Assembly: GCA_036345935.2 (NCBI GenBank) | Contig: JADWOT020000002.1 | Coordinates: 12,171,629 to 12,235,628, forward strand | Length of the DNA stretch: 64,000 bases | Reading direction: 5' to 3' | Source of the DNA: Taenia hydatigena | Taxonomy: Eukaryota > Platyhelminthes > Cestoda > Cyclophyllidea > Taeniidae | Part shown: piece after piece, positions 12,830-25,430 of the stretch | Position numbering within the stretch: the first letter of the stretch is position 1 | How the letters are laid out: the number at the start of each line of letters is the position of its first letter | Made by a program: the position numbers and the translations under genes | Notes under the pieces: generated by a model | Seen by the model: the letters and a program-made list of their open reading frames with translations, nothing else | Told to the model about the DNA's origin: nothing | Database searches by the model: none

Positions 12830-15800
12830 GCTCCACGCGTCGATCCAAATGAACTTGTTGCTCTAGGAAAGATTGCATGTGCCCGAGAACTTTAAAGGGT
12901 ATCCTCGCCCTACTAATGGGTTCTGGGCGTTAACGAAGCAGAAATGAGTAGCACAAATTGACAGGTTAATGAATGGGGTAAAAGTACATTCTAAGGCTTT
13001 TGGTTTAATTGTGGGTGCCCATAACAACAACTTAATGTCGGCTGAAGGACATGGGATAACACGCAGTAGAAGGAAAAGGGTAACCCTCAAATCACTTAAA
13101 TGCCTGTGCCGCATAAAGTGAGGTTCTGGAACAAGCCTAGACATTACCCAGCGGTAATGTGTTTCTTACCAAAATGGGAACCAATAAATCAGGATTGCAC
13201 TTGGGGTTGAGTATGTGAAAATGGACTAAAAATGAAGAAAATAGGAGACATGCATTTTTACTATTTGAAAGCGCAGTGTTCTCGGGATAGTATTTACGGT
13301 GATGAATACATATATGCATGCGAATGTGTATGCACACAGTCTTTATTATTGAATTATATGCATGTGCGAATGTGCACCGCGTTTTTAAAATTGAATGCGC
13401 ATGCTTGTACGAAATGATGCATGCGTTAGCGAAATCAAATAATTGTATGCTAATGTTTGCTTTCATGCAATTATCATCGTTGTTGATGTGTTTGTGTGAG
13501 GATATCCATTTAAGGATGTTTCCATGTTAGTGATGCATGCATACGCATGGTCGATTTCTTTGGCATAAATATTACTGATCTATCCATGTATTTGAACTTA
13601 CACACAGGCATGCACATTTCCAGTACGCTTATCTTGGCCGTTCCTCTCCTGACAGCTAGACCTGACGCTGTCATTGCTCCTTACTTATGTGCGCTAAGAG
13701 CATCAAAAGTTCATTTAATTATATGGGTAAGTTAAGCAAAAATTTAACTTGACAGACACCATTGCGGCCAGTGCACGCGAAAATGCACGTCGACTAAACT
13801 TTTTAGTCACTAATTTTACCGAGCGTGTGATATGATCCATTAAAGAGAACTAAACCCATCGATTCGTCGCTCTTCGTTTTGTGAGTCCAGCTTGGCCATC
13901 ATTAATGTGAGTGCGCATGAGGTAGTGATTTGAATTTCAGGAATGTTCAAGCCAATCATGCAAATAAAGGTTGGAAAGGAAAAGACAATAGAATAAAATA
14001 CATTCGCGAGAAAGCGTCATCACTCAATCGCATCAGGTCCCAATCCATCGACGTACAGAAATGAGACGAATGGCAATAACACTGTGCGAAATCGCCATTA
14101 TTTAGTGCTGGGTGTGTATGCTTTATTCCAACTATGCATGCCACTGCTCCTTCTGGTGCCTCTGCAACTAATGTTTGCCTTTCCTACTTTTATCTGCTCA
14201 GGATGCCAATGCACACTCTAAAGCATGGATAAATAATGCGCTGTTTTTGCGGAAAAAGTGAAAAAAATGGACATTTCTATGTGCGGATCAGTCACTGTGA
14301 ATAAAGAAATTAATGAGCGGATTCTATGAGGTTAAAACTAGGTTCCAATAGTTTTAAATCATTCCTCCACCACAAATCATCACACTTGTCAGTTAAATAA
14401 TTACCTTTGTCATTTAAATAATTGGTTATACTAGTAATAAAAAAACATAAGAAGCTGCGAAATTGTTGATCACTTCACAAATTCGGCTTCCTATCTTCAC
14501 GCTTGGAACACTAAAAATATGTAGATGCAAAAGTAAAGGACAGAGAAAATGTCGCAGCAGCGCTCCAATGGTACTTCCTAAAAAGAACCCCTAGACCAAC
14601 TCAGGAACCTAGTTACTCCAGACCTACTTGTCATGAAAGAACCGAATGCAAGCGACACGCATATGGTTTGATGGCGAGTTAGCCAGCGACGGTGGCAAAA
14701 CAGTTAGCACTTAGCGTCTATCAGTATCAATTTGTAGCCTAAAGGCGGCATGTTGCGGTAGATTTTAATAAAGAAAATGGATTAAATGTCTCAATAAAGC
14801 AGAAGATTTGAATTAACGTAATTCGCACATGAAGGCAGATTTATTTGATAGAGGAATTATCTTTTGATGTAACAAATGCGAATCCCATACAGTGCATCAC
14901 ACTTTGGATCTCAACCACTGACTATTTTCCATCCCTCATTGCTGCGCATCTTGCACGACGTTCGAATCCTCTGCTGAGTTGGAATTGCTACTCTTTTTAT
15001 CTACAAAGGCATTAACATGCTGTGTCAAGGCTAAAAGCTAACTTCGAAAATGGCGGCGAATGGGCTCATAAGCAACTCAGAGTTCTGAATTTTCATTTGA
15101 CGTTGAGACGGACGCAACTAAATACATGCGTACGGTTCGTCATGAGTAAGTTTGCCCTGTTGGAGTGTTGTGGTGTTTGTGATTAGAAAGCATTTTCTGT
15201 AGCTGCGAAATAACTTTTTCAGTCTTTACAACTTTATTGAAAATTGATGGTTGAGCAGTGTTATTAAAAATGATAAGGATGTTTGGATGGAGTGATACAG
15301 TGACCACTCCAGAAATTTCACAGGTTCCCCATTAACAACTCGAGCGTTGCACACGGCAGCATTAAAGGCGGGCTTAATAATTTTGTCGCACATAATTTTA
15401 GTTACCCAACGCATTTCTAAAAGACAAGGCTTTATGCGCTTTTGTTTGTGACGAGTTTACGTGCCTTCCTCGCATTGTTTTGGGTGAGTTGCTCAAATAA
15501 AAGTCGTGACAAAACTCAAGGTCGTATCAATAAATGATATTGTTGGATTCATGAAGTAACGCAAGCATCACTCCTGAATGATATCATAACATATGAATTT
15601 TAAGTGGATTGAGAATTACGCTTGCGCGGGCTTGCCACCTATTCAAACACAGAGCACAAGCTCACTTCGAGCTTAAAATGGAATCTTCGCCAAATATTAC
15701 GCCATGAGTCTCCTCACTCCTCCCACTAACTTCTTCTCCTTCTTTTGATGTTTAATCCTCTCTTCATTCACAGCTGCATACTTCCAACCCTTACTTATCT

Positions 15801-15900
15801 ATTCCTGCCTCATGCGTCACTGCTGACCGCATTCTACCTTTGTCAACAATTTTAATCTTCTGCTCACACTCGCTCTTACCCTCACTCTCTATTCCGTGCT
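12830..15900. other. Intergenic/upstream region of the DUR3-like gene, nothing firm
   Basis: This stretch precedes the ATG of the minus-strand transporter, so its promoter and 5' untranslated exons should lie here. I see no clear TATA box or initiator that I would commit to. Open frames are short and low in protein-like character. The one visible structure is a degenerate ATGCATG-rich repeat at about 13309-13460. Confidence 0.4.
13309..13460. repeat. Degenerate ATGCATG-rich tandem repeat
   Basis: Roughly three diverged units of about 45 bp, each starting with ATGCATG or ATGCTTG followed by a GCGAATGTG-like stretch and an AT-rich tail. Alternating purine-pyrimidine runs (TATATGCATGCG) make it a possible structured DNA segment. 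No function is evident. Confidence 0.45.
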
Positions 15901-15920
15901 CTCTCGCCGCACAACACAAG

Positions 15921-16202
15921 CTACAACTCTCTTTTAAAGTTCCAATGCATTTGTTTGCGAGAGCTCAAGGGTAATCTCTGCAAAATTTGCGCATGTGCAC
16001 GTGATGCCATCATCCACATTGATAGATCCCCTTTGCTTGCAGAAGTATAGATAGAGTCTCGCACCTTCGACTTTACTGATGTGGCCTGGAAACCACCGCT
16101 AACCAGGACCAACGCCCTGGCACACTCTACATGCTCTTCCATATATAATAAACAATTATCAGCAGAACGAATGCGTGGACAGCGTGGGAGCAGTTGAGCC
16201 AT
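15921..16202 (-). CDS. Hypothetical 93-aa ORF
   Basis: Opens with an ATG at 16202 and runs to a stop at 15921. Composition is protein-like and lacks low-complexity runs, with charged and hydrophobic residues mixed, two Cys near the start (LLPRCP, DNCLLY) and a basic C-terminal tail. I recognise no domain, signal peptide or membrane segment. It has no adjoining splice partner that I can define and no polyadenylation signal close to the stop. It may be a single-exon gene, an N-terminal exon or chance. Confidence 0.3.
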   Translation of the reverse strand: MAQLLPRCPRIRSADNCLLYMEEHVECARALVLVSGGFQATSVKSKVRDSIYTSASKGDLSMWMMASRAHAQILQRLPLSSRKQMHWNFKREL

Positions 16203-18400
16203 CCCTTCCTATTCTGCTACTCAGTCGGTCTCTGTCTCTCGTCCAGGGCAACTGACTTAAGTAATATTTGAATAGCGTTCCCATCTAACTCGGATTTCGG
16301 ATTATAGAAGTAGTGTGACACAGATTAATGGGTTTCGTTCCAAGATTCGTAAGTACAATTGACGCATTTCTAGACTCACTACCTGTTTTGGAAAAAAAAC
16401 GTTTTGTTGTTAGAAAATTAATCATAGCAATCATAATATTCAGATAGGCTGTGCTTCGACCAGCCCTTTGACAATGAAAACGGTTGTTGAGCACTAAAAA
16501 TAACACCAGCACATGCATAATCGTCTCAGAGAGACGCAAGACCTTCTTCAAATTTGTCTAAGCGTCTTGCTAACGTGCTACACATGCAGGTGTATACTCT
16601 TCCGTGCACATACTCGGCATTATTTGATTAACAGCCCACTAACTGCTGCACTACCTACTCATCGGCCATTAGTAGTGCGCAGACTACACCTGTCGCTTTT
16701 GAAAATCCATTTACAGCATTTTCTACTACAGAAGATTGTACAGTTGTTAGAAGAGTTGGCAACCAGATGCTTGACACCAGGTTTAAACAACTTCACAAGA
16801 AGGTGAATCTCTTTGGCGTAGAATCTGACAGAATAACACCTAAGCGTATGGGCGCGCCGCAGTAGCGATCTAACAGTAGATTGATTGTAGAACACAACCT
16901 AGACTTTTGTAGATATTCGACGCAGCCAATAGTGTTGATTGTACCTGGAACCTATGGGAATTATCATGGTCAGCAGCCTTGATGTTTAGCCCACAGCTGT
17001 GCTTGCTAGCGTGTTGAAAGGCAGCTTAAATTTAGTCACTTCTAGCCAGCATGCATAACTTAACCTGACATGTAAGTATAACACTAGTCAGTCCAAGTGC
17101 GTGTTCAAGCCATCACAATAGTCGAGCAGGGTTGGACTTATTAAGTGGCTCAGATGGAAACCTAGGCATGCACTCAGAAAGACATTCCCACCCTGTAGCC
17201 CCGACACCTCCGTGCTTCATAATTCTTCATTAGAAAACACTCTTACTGAAATGAAATGAGTAACAAGAGGCACAAGCGCTATGCGGTGTTTCACGCACCG
17301 TTCCAGTTTTGCGTCATTCAGCTCTCCCATGCCCCCACACTCCCTCCAGGTTCTATTGGCCTCCCAACCCTTTCACAGGGTTATAGGAAACCTGCATCTT
17401 GGTTAGTGTAGTTAATTAATGACATTGTTGGGATTTAACTCAGCAGTTACAGCAATTCACTTTGCACAAAGAAAGCAATGACTTTCAACGAAACCTACAA
17501 GGCGACTCGTACCAACATCACCCACTGTGCAGCAAAGGCATTTTGGGTAGATGGCTACGTCTACTAGTATTTGCAATGCAAGAACCGCGCCAAATCCTAC
17601 TGACTTAGGCGATACTAATTCGCCTAACATGGTCACCAGCGAAACAGAGCTGGTTGGGGAAACTCTAAATCTTACTGTGAGTTGTTCAACAACGAGCAAA
17701 TCCCAGCAAGAAATGATACTTCTCCATGTTACAAAGGTCAAACCATAATCCAATGATGACCTGCTCTAAGCCTTTCCGACGAGAAATTTTTCTGCAAGCA
17801 AAGTCCACAACTGAAAATTACTATTACTATTTATTTGATGAACTACGCCAGCCAGCCGCCATCTGATCCAAGTGAGCAACAACCCAAGCTTCGTTGGTTG
17901 GTTGGTTGGCTACTTGTGACCCAAACGCCAAAGGTAGAAAACACCTCACGTGGACAGCTGAATCAAAGAAGACTCAGGGCAGAAGGCGTTATGCGGATCT
18001 TTTTCCCAGCTCCCCACCTTTCTATTAAGCAATAAAGCATGGAAAACAGCATGAACACATTTGCCATTACTAGCTTCAACAGTAGCAATGGTTAAGTATA
18101 ACAAATAGTAGCAGCAATAACAACAATAATAACGGAAGTATTCAAATCACTAATAGTGAGCAGTAGCAGCAGCATTGACGGCAGAGGGAAGAGGAGGGGA
18201 GCAAATTTACGTGTCATTTAGTGCACAGACGGGAGGGTACCTTCAACCGCCTCTTCCAAACATCCCACGTCATCGCCAACACCGGACAGAGCATGCACTG
18301 GTGGATAAGTGGGTGGATGAGTCGCTGAACAGGGCCTCAAAACTGTCCATTCAAGCCATAGATCGGCGAGGGAGGATACAACAAACCTAACAACTGCAAA
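16203..18400. other. Weak coding signal only
   Basis: Several overlapping frames of 60-98 codons occur on both strands, for example near 16513-16806 and 17457-17753. None has a dominant strand or clear exon borders. The sequence could include an old transposon remnant, but I find no terminal repeats or recognisable transposase motifs. Confidence 0.3.
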
Positions 18401-19281
18401 AACAACACCTTACTAGCCGTATTTTAAACATGCATTCATATAACCTGCTACAAACACACAGCACCGTTGGTTCGGTTTTGTCTACTTGGAAAGTAGAAGA
18501 TAGTGCTTGCATTTCAATGACCACGTTAACTGCATAGAGGCTCTACATAAATCCAAAAGAGGAAGGAAACCCCACATGAATAATTCACTTATGCACCTTG
18601 ACAAAACACATCTTATCCGCAGTGAGTTTGCACAAACCGGAAGCTCTAGTGTCTCCACGTGTGATAGAAAGACGAGACTAATTTTAACAAATGGGTAGAC
18701 GTCACTAATAACAGATAATGAATGTAAAGAACTTACGAAACTGTTGTTGCGATAGGGATCGTCGGATGAATGAATGAATGAATGTGCCCGTCGTTGGTGA
18801 TGTTCACGCAAACGCAGCATCAGCGGCATCGACAGAGGTATAAAAAGGTTGAGTCGCCACTTAAGTTGATGTGGCCGCGTCCACCAACTGTCGATGCGCT
18901 GCCGTCGAGTACCCACCATCCTCCCATCCCTCGTGAAATTCTGCACTCATCGCGCCTGCAACATTAAAAAAGAGTTGTAAGAGGGAAGTGCCTCCTCGTC
19001 GTCTTCCTAAGAATAAAGCGCCAACACGAGGGAACATTGCAGGCTGACATCCCACCGGTGTGCCACAACACCCTCACAACCGCCCGCCGCCCAATTCGCA
19101 CACATCACCTCCGTTCCACTAAATAATTAGTTGCATGGAGAAGATGGCACCTACGCCAACTCTCCTCCCCAGACTCCAACCAACCAACCAACCACCCACC
19201 CTCACCCCACCCCACTTCTTCCTCCTCTTCTCGTCCACCAACCCACTCCTTCCCAATGCATTCTCATTCTCAAGGCTAAGT

Positions 19282-19457
<176 letters not shown>

Positions 19458-19679
19458 GAGCAGCACACCACTCCTTCAACAACTCGCACCCAACATACTC
19501 CAAGGTGGAGATCCACTCACTTGCTTACCTCTTCTGGCACGATGCATCACTACTCATCACCTCTACAGCTAGCAATAAATTAAATGCCACCCTCCCGCAG
19601 CAATTACATTTCCGTACCTTCGGAAGCAAAATATGCCGCAATTCCCATCCACGAGCTCTGCTCCATAGCGCTCCCATTC

Positions 19680-19706
19680 ATTGTTGTTGTTGTTGTTGTT
19701 GTTGTT

Positions 19707-19738
<32 letters not shown>

Positions 19739-19740
19739 TG
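19680..19740. repeat. Compound (TTG)n(TCG)n microsatellite
   Basis: Nine copies of TTG pass directly into about ten copies of TCG. It sits at the edge of the duplicated segment that starts near 19738. The second copy of that segment, near 20460, is preceded by a shorter TCG/TCA version (about 20438-20458). On the minus strand it reads as poly-Asp followed by poly-Asn. Confidence 0.95.
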
Positions 19741-20060
19741 TAAGAGAGCTTCCCCCTCACACCTTCACACACTCACGACAGAGCTCCCCTAGCCTTTCCC
19801 CTTCCTCTCCGCCATCCATCCACCTACTCACTCAACCACCCATGCCCCGCGAAGACAAAGACATGCAGACATAATAGCAGCAGCAGTAGTAGTCCGTGTC
19901 GTCCATGCCTGCCAAAATCCACTTCGCTCGACCCAGACGGGGACGCCGCCACCGCCACCGCCGCGAAACACTCCAACATCTCGCATTGGCTGCCATTCCA
20001 AGCACTCATCAAATGTTACTTCACCATCACCAGAGTAAGTAAGGTTGTAACATCTGAAAG
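19738..20060. repeat. Duplicated segment, copy 1
   Basis: About 320 bp that recurs at 20460-20760. Both copies share TTGTAAGAGAGC at the start, a CACCTTCAC-type stretch, CAGCCTTTCCCC, ACCACCCATG, GACAAAGA.ATGCAGACATA, AGTAGTCCGTGTCGTCCATG, and TACTTCACCATCACC followed by GAGTAAGT at the end. Copies are displaced by about 710 bp and clearly diverged. No coding function is established, but the minus-strand frame through MCEGV..LSYN and the Asp run is kept in both. Confidence 0.8.
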
Positions 20061-20459
20061 GGAGAAAAAAAACCAAACAATGGAGAAACTGATGCAAAGC
20101 TAACAACCACAAACATAACTACCGGTAGGACAAAAGAAACAACTTAACAAGCAAGCATTTAAGCCTGCTACAAAGTACGATCTGCGTAGTGACGCCGACG
20201 CATGCAGCTCTTCTGGTGTGTAAACTGTCCCCTGGCGTCTGAATAGACCTTGACCTACCTAATGTCAAGTAGAATAACATAGAATAGGGTAGACTGCATT
20301 GATGACGAGTGAAATTGCCAACTTAAGAATAAGACACCACATTCCGTGCGGCCTTCCTACTGATGTCGTCCAAGTACACACTGGACACATCACATATGCA
20401 GACGGGTAATCAACATTCCAAATACCAAAATACATATTGCTCGTCGTCATCGTCGTCGC

Positions 20460-20760
20460 CATTGTAAGAGAGCGTCACCTTCACTCCTTCACACATAAGA
20501 ACGACGACAGGCCTCCCCCAGCCTTTCCCCTCCCTCCCTCTCCGCCGACCACCCAACCAACCACCCATGTCCCGCAAAGACAAAGAGATGCAGACATAGT
20601 AGCAATAGTAGTCCGTGTCGTCCATGCCCGCCGACATGTGCATCGCACAACCGAGACCGAGACACCACCACCACCACTGCCGCCGCCGCGAATCACTCCA
20701 CACAATCACCAAATGCTACTTCACCATCACCGGAGTAAGTTTGTAGCATCTGCAAAGTAA
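20460..20760. repeat. Duplicated segment, copy 2
   Basis: Second copy of the 19738-20060 unit in the same orientation. It has lost about 20 bp around the CTCGCATTGG region and has a different CACCACCACC-type simple repeat in its centre. Both copies end at an intact GAGTAAGT donor-like sequence, which would make each a candidate alternative exon if transcribed on the plus strand. Confidence 0.8.
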
Positions 20761-20894
20761 AAAGAAAAAACAACCAATGTGAAGACCGACGTGAAAGCGG
20801 GAAAAGAACACGGATAACAAGATTTATAAATATGATGATTACTAGCAAGAAAATAATGAACGATGACGTTAAAACTCTTCTCAATAAAATCTAC

Positions 20895-21560
20895 CGTCAT
20901 TAGAAAGCGAACTAATTACAAATTACCAAAACAATCTTACTTTATCGCTCAAAGTGTCGTACAGCAAATAGGTGGACGTGAGTAGGCACTGCGGTTGGAA
21001 AACAAAACGTCCCAACAGTCACATTATGAGGCTTTTGCGTTCGCTTTACCAAATTCACAAGTCTCTTCATCGAGTTCGACCGCATTAATCAAAACTCATT
21101 CTTAATAAAATAACTAACCACTTGGAAACAGCCGAAACAATCTTACTTAATCGCAAGAAGGATTGTGTAGCGAAAAAACCAACGCGATTAGGCAATGAAA
21201 ATGGAAAACAAAAAGTCTTGACAGCAACTGCACCTACTTTTGAAATGATTAGCCTAACATATAAAGTAATAAGAAAAGAAAAAATGCAAGTACAAAAGTA
21301 TGCATGTAAGGGGTGTTTAATCGCAAGAAAGCACCAAGCAAGCAACTGCCAAGCACTTGGTAAGGTTATAAATTCTCCCAACGAAATTTCGTCTCAATAA
21401 TCAAATTTCAACGCCAGTAAAAAAGCCCACAACCTCACAAACTGCCAAAACAGTCATAATTTATCACTTATAGTACTATATAGCACAAATTGCACCTCAG
21501 TAAGCGTCTTAACAGTCACATTAAGAGGTCCATGCGTTTACTCCAGTAAGTATGTGTGCG
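20895..21560. repeat. Diverged tandem repeat, three partial copies
   Basis: A shared block recurs near 20917, 21118 and 21436. The common features are an AAACTGCC or AAATTACC start, AAAACAATCTTA or AAAACAGTCATA, TTTATCGCT or TTTATCACT, a tract with AGCAAATAGG or AGCACAAATTG, and (first and third copies) AACAGTCACATTA.GAGG..TTGCGTT. No coding evidence. It may be an old mobile-element fragment or satellite. Confidence 0.55.
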
Positions 21561-22420
21561 AAAGAAGAAAATCGACATTTAAAGTACCTATTGACAACAA
21601 AATCACTAAAGCTAACAAAAACGTGCTAAATACTTACGAGACATCCAACTTCTGACAGCAAATAGGAGCCTTTTAATCCGAAGCAACGGTCACCAAAACA
21701 TGCAGCACTTACGCGAGCCGCGCACAAATCTGACCAATCATTTCAAAGTTCGTTCGGTAAAACAAACGAACTTTTGATTTTTATGTATTTTCAGTGATGT
21801 AACAATTGTTACTAACTTAGACAATTTTGTAATGTTAACAAGATTTAAATGGCAGGAACACGGGTAAAACAATTTACAAACTGCGCACATATGAGAGAAT
21901 CAGCAGTTAATATTGACAACTTATTTATGAATGCATGCTATATTTTTAAGTCCACAAGTGCAAAGCAAAAGTAGTTCAAATAACAATTTGTTATTTGCTT
22001 GCCTAATTTAGTTAAGAAATTTAATAATCTTTAGACATGCATTTTGTTGCAACGCTGGTGGTTTAGGGTGTATTAAAGAGCATTTTTGATTAACCTAGCT
22101 GATCTTATGGTAAATTTGATTGCTTTTTGACGACTTTTTAATATTTCTAATATCCATGCCACTAAGGTCATCTAAGGTCATAAATGAATGACTGGCTTGT
22201 GCATTCTGCTGCGTGTTACGTTGTTTTGCTTCTCTTCTCATTCAAATGGATAGATTTACTAATCGATGTGGACCAACGATTGTTAAGAAATGAACGCCTT
22301 GCCATTCGCGACTTAGGACAGTGTTAAGAGTGGATTACGTTAGTTTGTGGCATGTGCATTGTGGATGAATGGAAGTATGGATGAATGCCTGAGAAGGACC
22401 ACCGATTCGGCGCCATTACA

Positions 22421-22450
22421 ATGGAAGCGGAAGAGCTGGCAAAGTCGAAG
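22421..22450 (+). CDS. Possible first coding exon (MEAEELAKSK) with GTAAGG donor
   Basis: ATG followed by ten codons rich in Glu, Ala and Lys, then a strong donor GTAAGG at 22451. The preceding sequence is compatible with an untranslated leader. The downstream partner is not identified; plus-strand exon candidates lie near 27.7-28.3 kb. Ten codons are too few for a firm call. Confidence 0.3.
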
Positions 22451-23267
22451 GTAAGGTAGGAACATAGATTCTGATTATTTTGTGTGTTCATTCATGTCGT
22501 TATAGTGGTACTTCCATGCACAGAATGGATTAATTTACTTGTTCTCCGCCAGGAATATGGTGTTTACAAATGCGTTTGCATTTTCACAAGTTGATTGAAC
22601 CTGCTGACGATGCATTCGCAACGCGTTTCACCGGGATCACTTTTCTTGTTACGTTGGACATACACGTCATGGCAAGAATATCCTATTTACTTAAAGCAAT
22701 GAAGATGGTGAAGTACAGTTGTGTTTTGTGGTATTTGAGGAGGTGGTGGAGGTGGGAGAGAGATTGATGGGTTACAGAACTAGATGCAGTTAGCGTCGTT
22801 GTTTAGGCGAAAAGGGGCACTACTGTTGGGTGTGGTGATGAAGATTGCTGTTAAGTAGATGAAGCAGGGGTTCACTGTGACTGGGGTGGTGCTTGCTAGA
22901 CTACTTTGTGATGTGGCCTCATGACTATGGGTGTTTGGTGGAATGTGCGCAAGCACATGGTGTAAAGTTGATCGAAAGGGAGGGTGTTGGGTCTAGCCTT
23001 GCCTTGTGTAGGGTGTTCGGCTGTCTGTTAAGGGAAGAAAGGAGAAAAAGAAGAGGGTGGAAGGTGGAGGAGGGCAAATACACTGCAAATTATGTCATTC
23101 CACGCATCACCCCGCCAATTTGGACGTTTGAATCTTGAAGTAGGATGTAAATACTACTGAAATGATGCTCGGTAGATGATATTTTGTCAAAATGATGACT
23201 CACAGGTTGTCGCATTTAGCGGTAGTGGTAGTAGGACCGGCAATTGGTTTGGGTTATTGCGGCAGCG

Positions 23268-23309
23268 ATGGCTACGGCGGCGGCCGCCGAGAATTTGAAG
23301 CCGCAACAA
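23268..23309 (+). CDS. Possible first coding exon (MATAAAAENLKPQQ) with GTTAGT donor
   Basis: ATG within a short GC-rich CGGCGGCGGCC context, 14 codons with an Ala run typical of protein N-termini, then donor GTTAGT at 23310. It lies directly beside the end of the minus-strand frame at 23311, so only one strand is likely coding here. The next exon is not identified. Confidence 0.3.
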
Positions 23310-23310
23310 G

Positions 23311-23667
23311 TTAGTTTGCTACCTTGATGCACCTGAATATGCTTAACAACCAGGCGTTTTCGCCAATGACATCTTCTGCGGGGGGAGAAGTTGAACGTCT
23401 ACCCTTCTTCGCATCCACAAACGTGCGCACGGTCTTCGCCCGCACTGACGAGCGCCTCCTCCTCCCTGCCCGATAGTACACTAAAACAAAGCCAGTGCCC
23501 TCATCAAGCAGCAAAGAAACAGGCCAGAAGGAACGAATAAGCCAGGTAGCCACAAAGTTGAAAGCGATCCGATTTGAGAAGTTCTCGTCTGACGTCCATT
23601 GCGATTGAGATTTAATATGCCATAGTAAGACAATCATAAAACAACCAATCTTGTGGAACATTTCCAC
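23311..23667 (-). pseudogene. Inverted paralogue of the 27.7 kb exon, possibly degenerate
   Basis: An open frame of 118 codons without an ATG start. Its middle contains LLDEGTGFVLVYYR, clearly related to LLSEGAGFVLVYNR encoded on the plus strand near 27770. Nucleotide identity extends upstream into the presumed intron of the plus copy (TTCAACTTTGTGGC.ACCT is shared). This copy lacks the good acceptor seen in the plus copy. The D/E-G-x-G-F-V-L-V-Y pattern recalls the DYVLVY motif of the anoctamin dimerisation domain, but that is a weak resemblance. It may be a live exon or a relic. Confidence 0.4.
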
Positions 23668-24614
23668 TTCCCAACAAAATGAGTCCCGTTAGCCGAAACC
23701 GCGCCAGTCACGAAAACGGTGAAACCACATTGCCGAAAGACAACGCATTAAAAAGCAAATCTAGCGGCTATCAAAACAACAAGAGTAACCACGAATAGAG
23801 CAGTTGATTAGGTGGGTAACTGCAGAGAATCGTGAAGGTGTTCAAAAAAGATACCTGCACTAAAACCCATCATTCGACTTGGTAGGATCCCTGCAACAAA
23901 GAATAAAAAGGCAGTATAGTAAACGTGATGGACTAGAGGGAAACCCTGCCAGAGACAATAAATGACTGAAAAACCATCAGCATCTTATCCAACGTTGACA
24001 GTGCATACCGCACTTTTTCGCCACTAAAAGGATGAAACCTCACATTGAATACACAAGTCATGGACCAAAGAATGCACTTCGACAAATTAATACGGCTAAG
24101 AGAGATGAACAAGAACATTACAAAAGACCCGTCAGCTTAATAAAGTTCACAGCATTAAGAACTCACTTTCTACAATAAATTCGGGACCCAACAACAATCA
24201 CAGACACCGGCGCACCAACCCCACTTCCGCCATTTGGTGAACTAAAGCGCAGCTAATGACCTTGAACGAAAAGGATTAGAAAAAGAAAAGAGGAATATAC
24301 AATTAAAAAAAAACAAATTATAAAGCACAAAGATACCAAAAATGCCAAAAAATTCGGAATATTAAAAGGCGACAAATCAACTCGTAACGAATTCATCTAA
24401 TGCATTTCCTATTTGAAAAATTAAAAAATAAACAAGCTAAATACGATTTAACGTCACACATATCACTCTCGTGCACAAAAATGCATCAAAAAAAACAAAA
24501 CAATTAAACCATATGCCGTGATCAACAAAAAAACAAGAAAATATGTAGAGGGGTACGAAAACGACACCTAGGGGAGAAAGCACGAAAAAATCAATTAATT
24601 CAAATGAAAAGTAC

Positions 24615-25430
24615 ACCCATATCGATATCCGGGCCACGCAAATGACGTCACATGACCTTGAGGGCGGGATTTATCGATCGTTTCTCGATAAAAGTACGCC
24701 CAGTGACCTTGGGAGAGGGGCTAATCGATATCCAGGCCACGCGAATGACGCCACTTGACCTTGAGGGCGGGATTTATTGATCATTGAGGGAGAAAAACAC
24801 TGGCAGTGACCTTGGGAGAGAGGGAAATCATTATCCAGGCCACGGAAATGACGTCACGTGACCTTGACGGTGGGATTTATCGATCCTCTCGCCATAAAAG
24901 TACACCCAGTGACCTTGGGAGGGGGCAAAATCGATATCCAGGCCACGGAAATGGCGTCACACAACCTTGAAGGCGGGGTTTATCGATCATTTGAGGAGAA
25001 AAACACCCCCGGTGACCTTAAGAGAGGGGGTTATCGATATCCTTGCCACGGAAATGACGTCACGTGACCTTGAGTGCGGGTTTTATCCATTAATGTCCAC
25101 TTCAAGGATAAATGACGTCATTAGTTGGCCTTGGATATCGATTGACGGCCACTTCAAGGTCTAATGACGTAATTCGCCGCTCTGAACATCGACTAACGTC
25201 TACTTTTAGGCCGGATGACGTCATTAGAGGGCCCTGGATATCGATTGGCGTCGACTTTAAGGTAAGATGATGTCATTAGGTGGCCGGCTATTGATTACTG
25301 TTGACCTCAAAGTCACGTGACCTCACGTTTGAGTGACGTCATCGGATCGTTCTGGACCCCCATTGGTCGACCTCAAGGTTATTAAGCGGCCCTGGATGTC
25401 GACTCCAAGGTCAAATGATGTCAGGTGGCA
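24615..25430. repeat. 103-bp / 52-bp tandem array with CRE and nuclear-receptor half-sites
   Basis: TGACGTCA or a one- or two-base variant begins at 24643, 24746, 24849, 24952 and 25055, an exact 103-bp period. It then begins at 25113, 25165, 25216 and 25268, a 51-52 bp period, and at 25334 and 25416 with looser spacing. In the 103-bp part each CRE is followed within a few bases by TGACCTTGA or a close variant, and a second TGACCTT lies about 55 bp on. ATCGAT and GATATC also recur in each unit. Inverse orientation TCAAGGTC appears in the second part. The array is either a satellite or a dense cis-regulatory block. Confidence 0.9.

Noticed and set aside
14955..14980. GTTCGAATCCTC resembling a tRNA B box
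   Set aside because: No matching A box, acceptor stem or cloverleaf could be folded around it.
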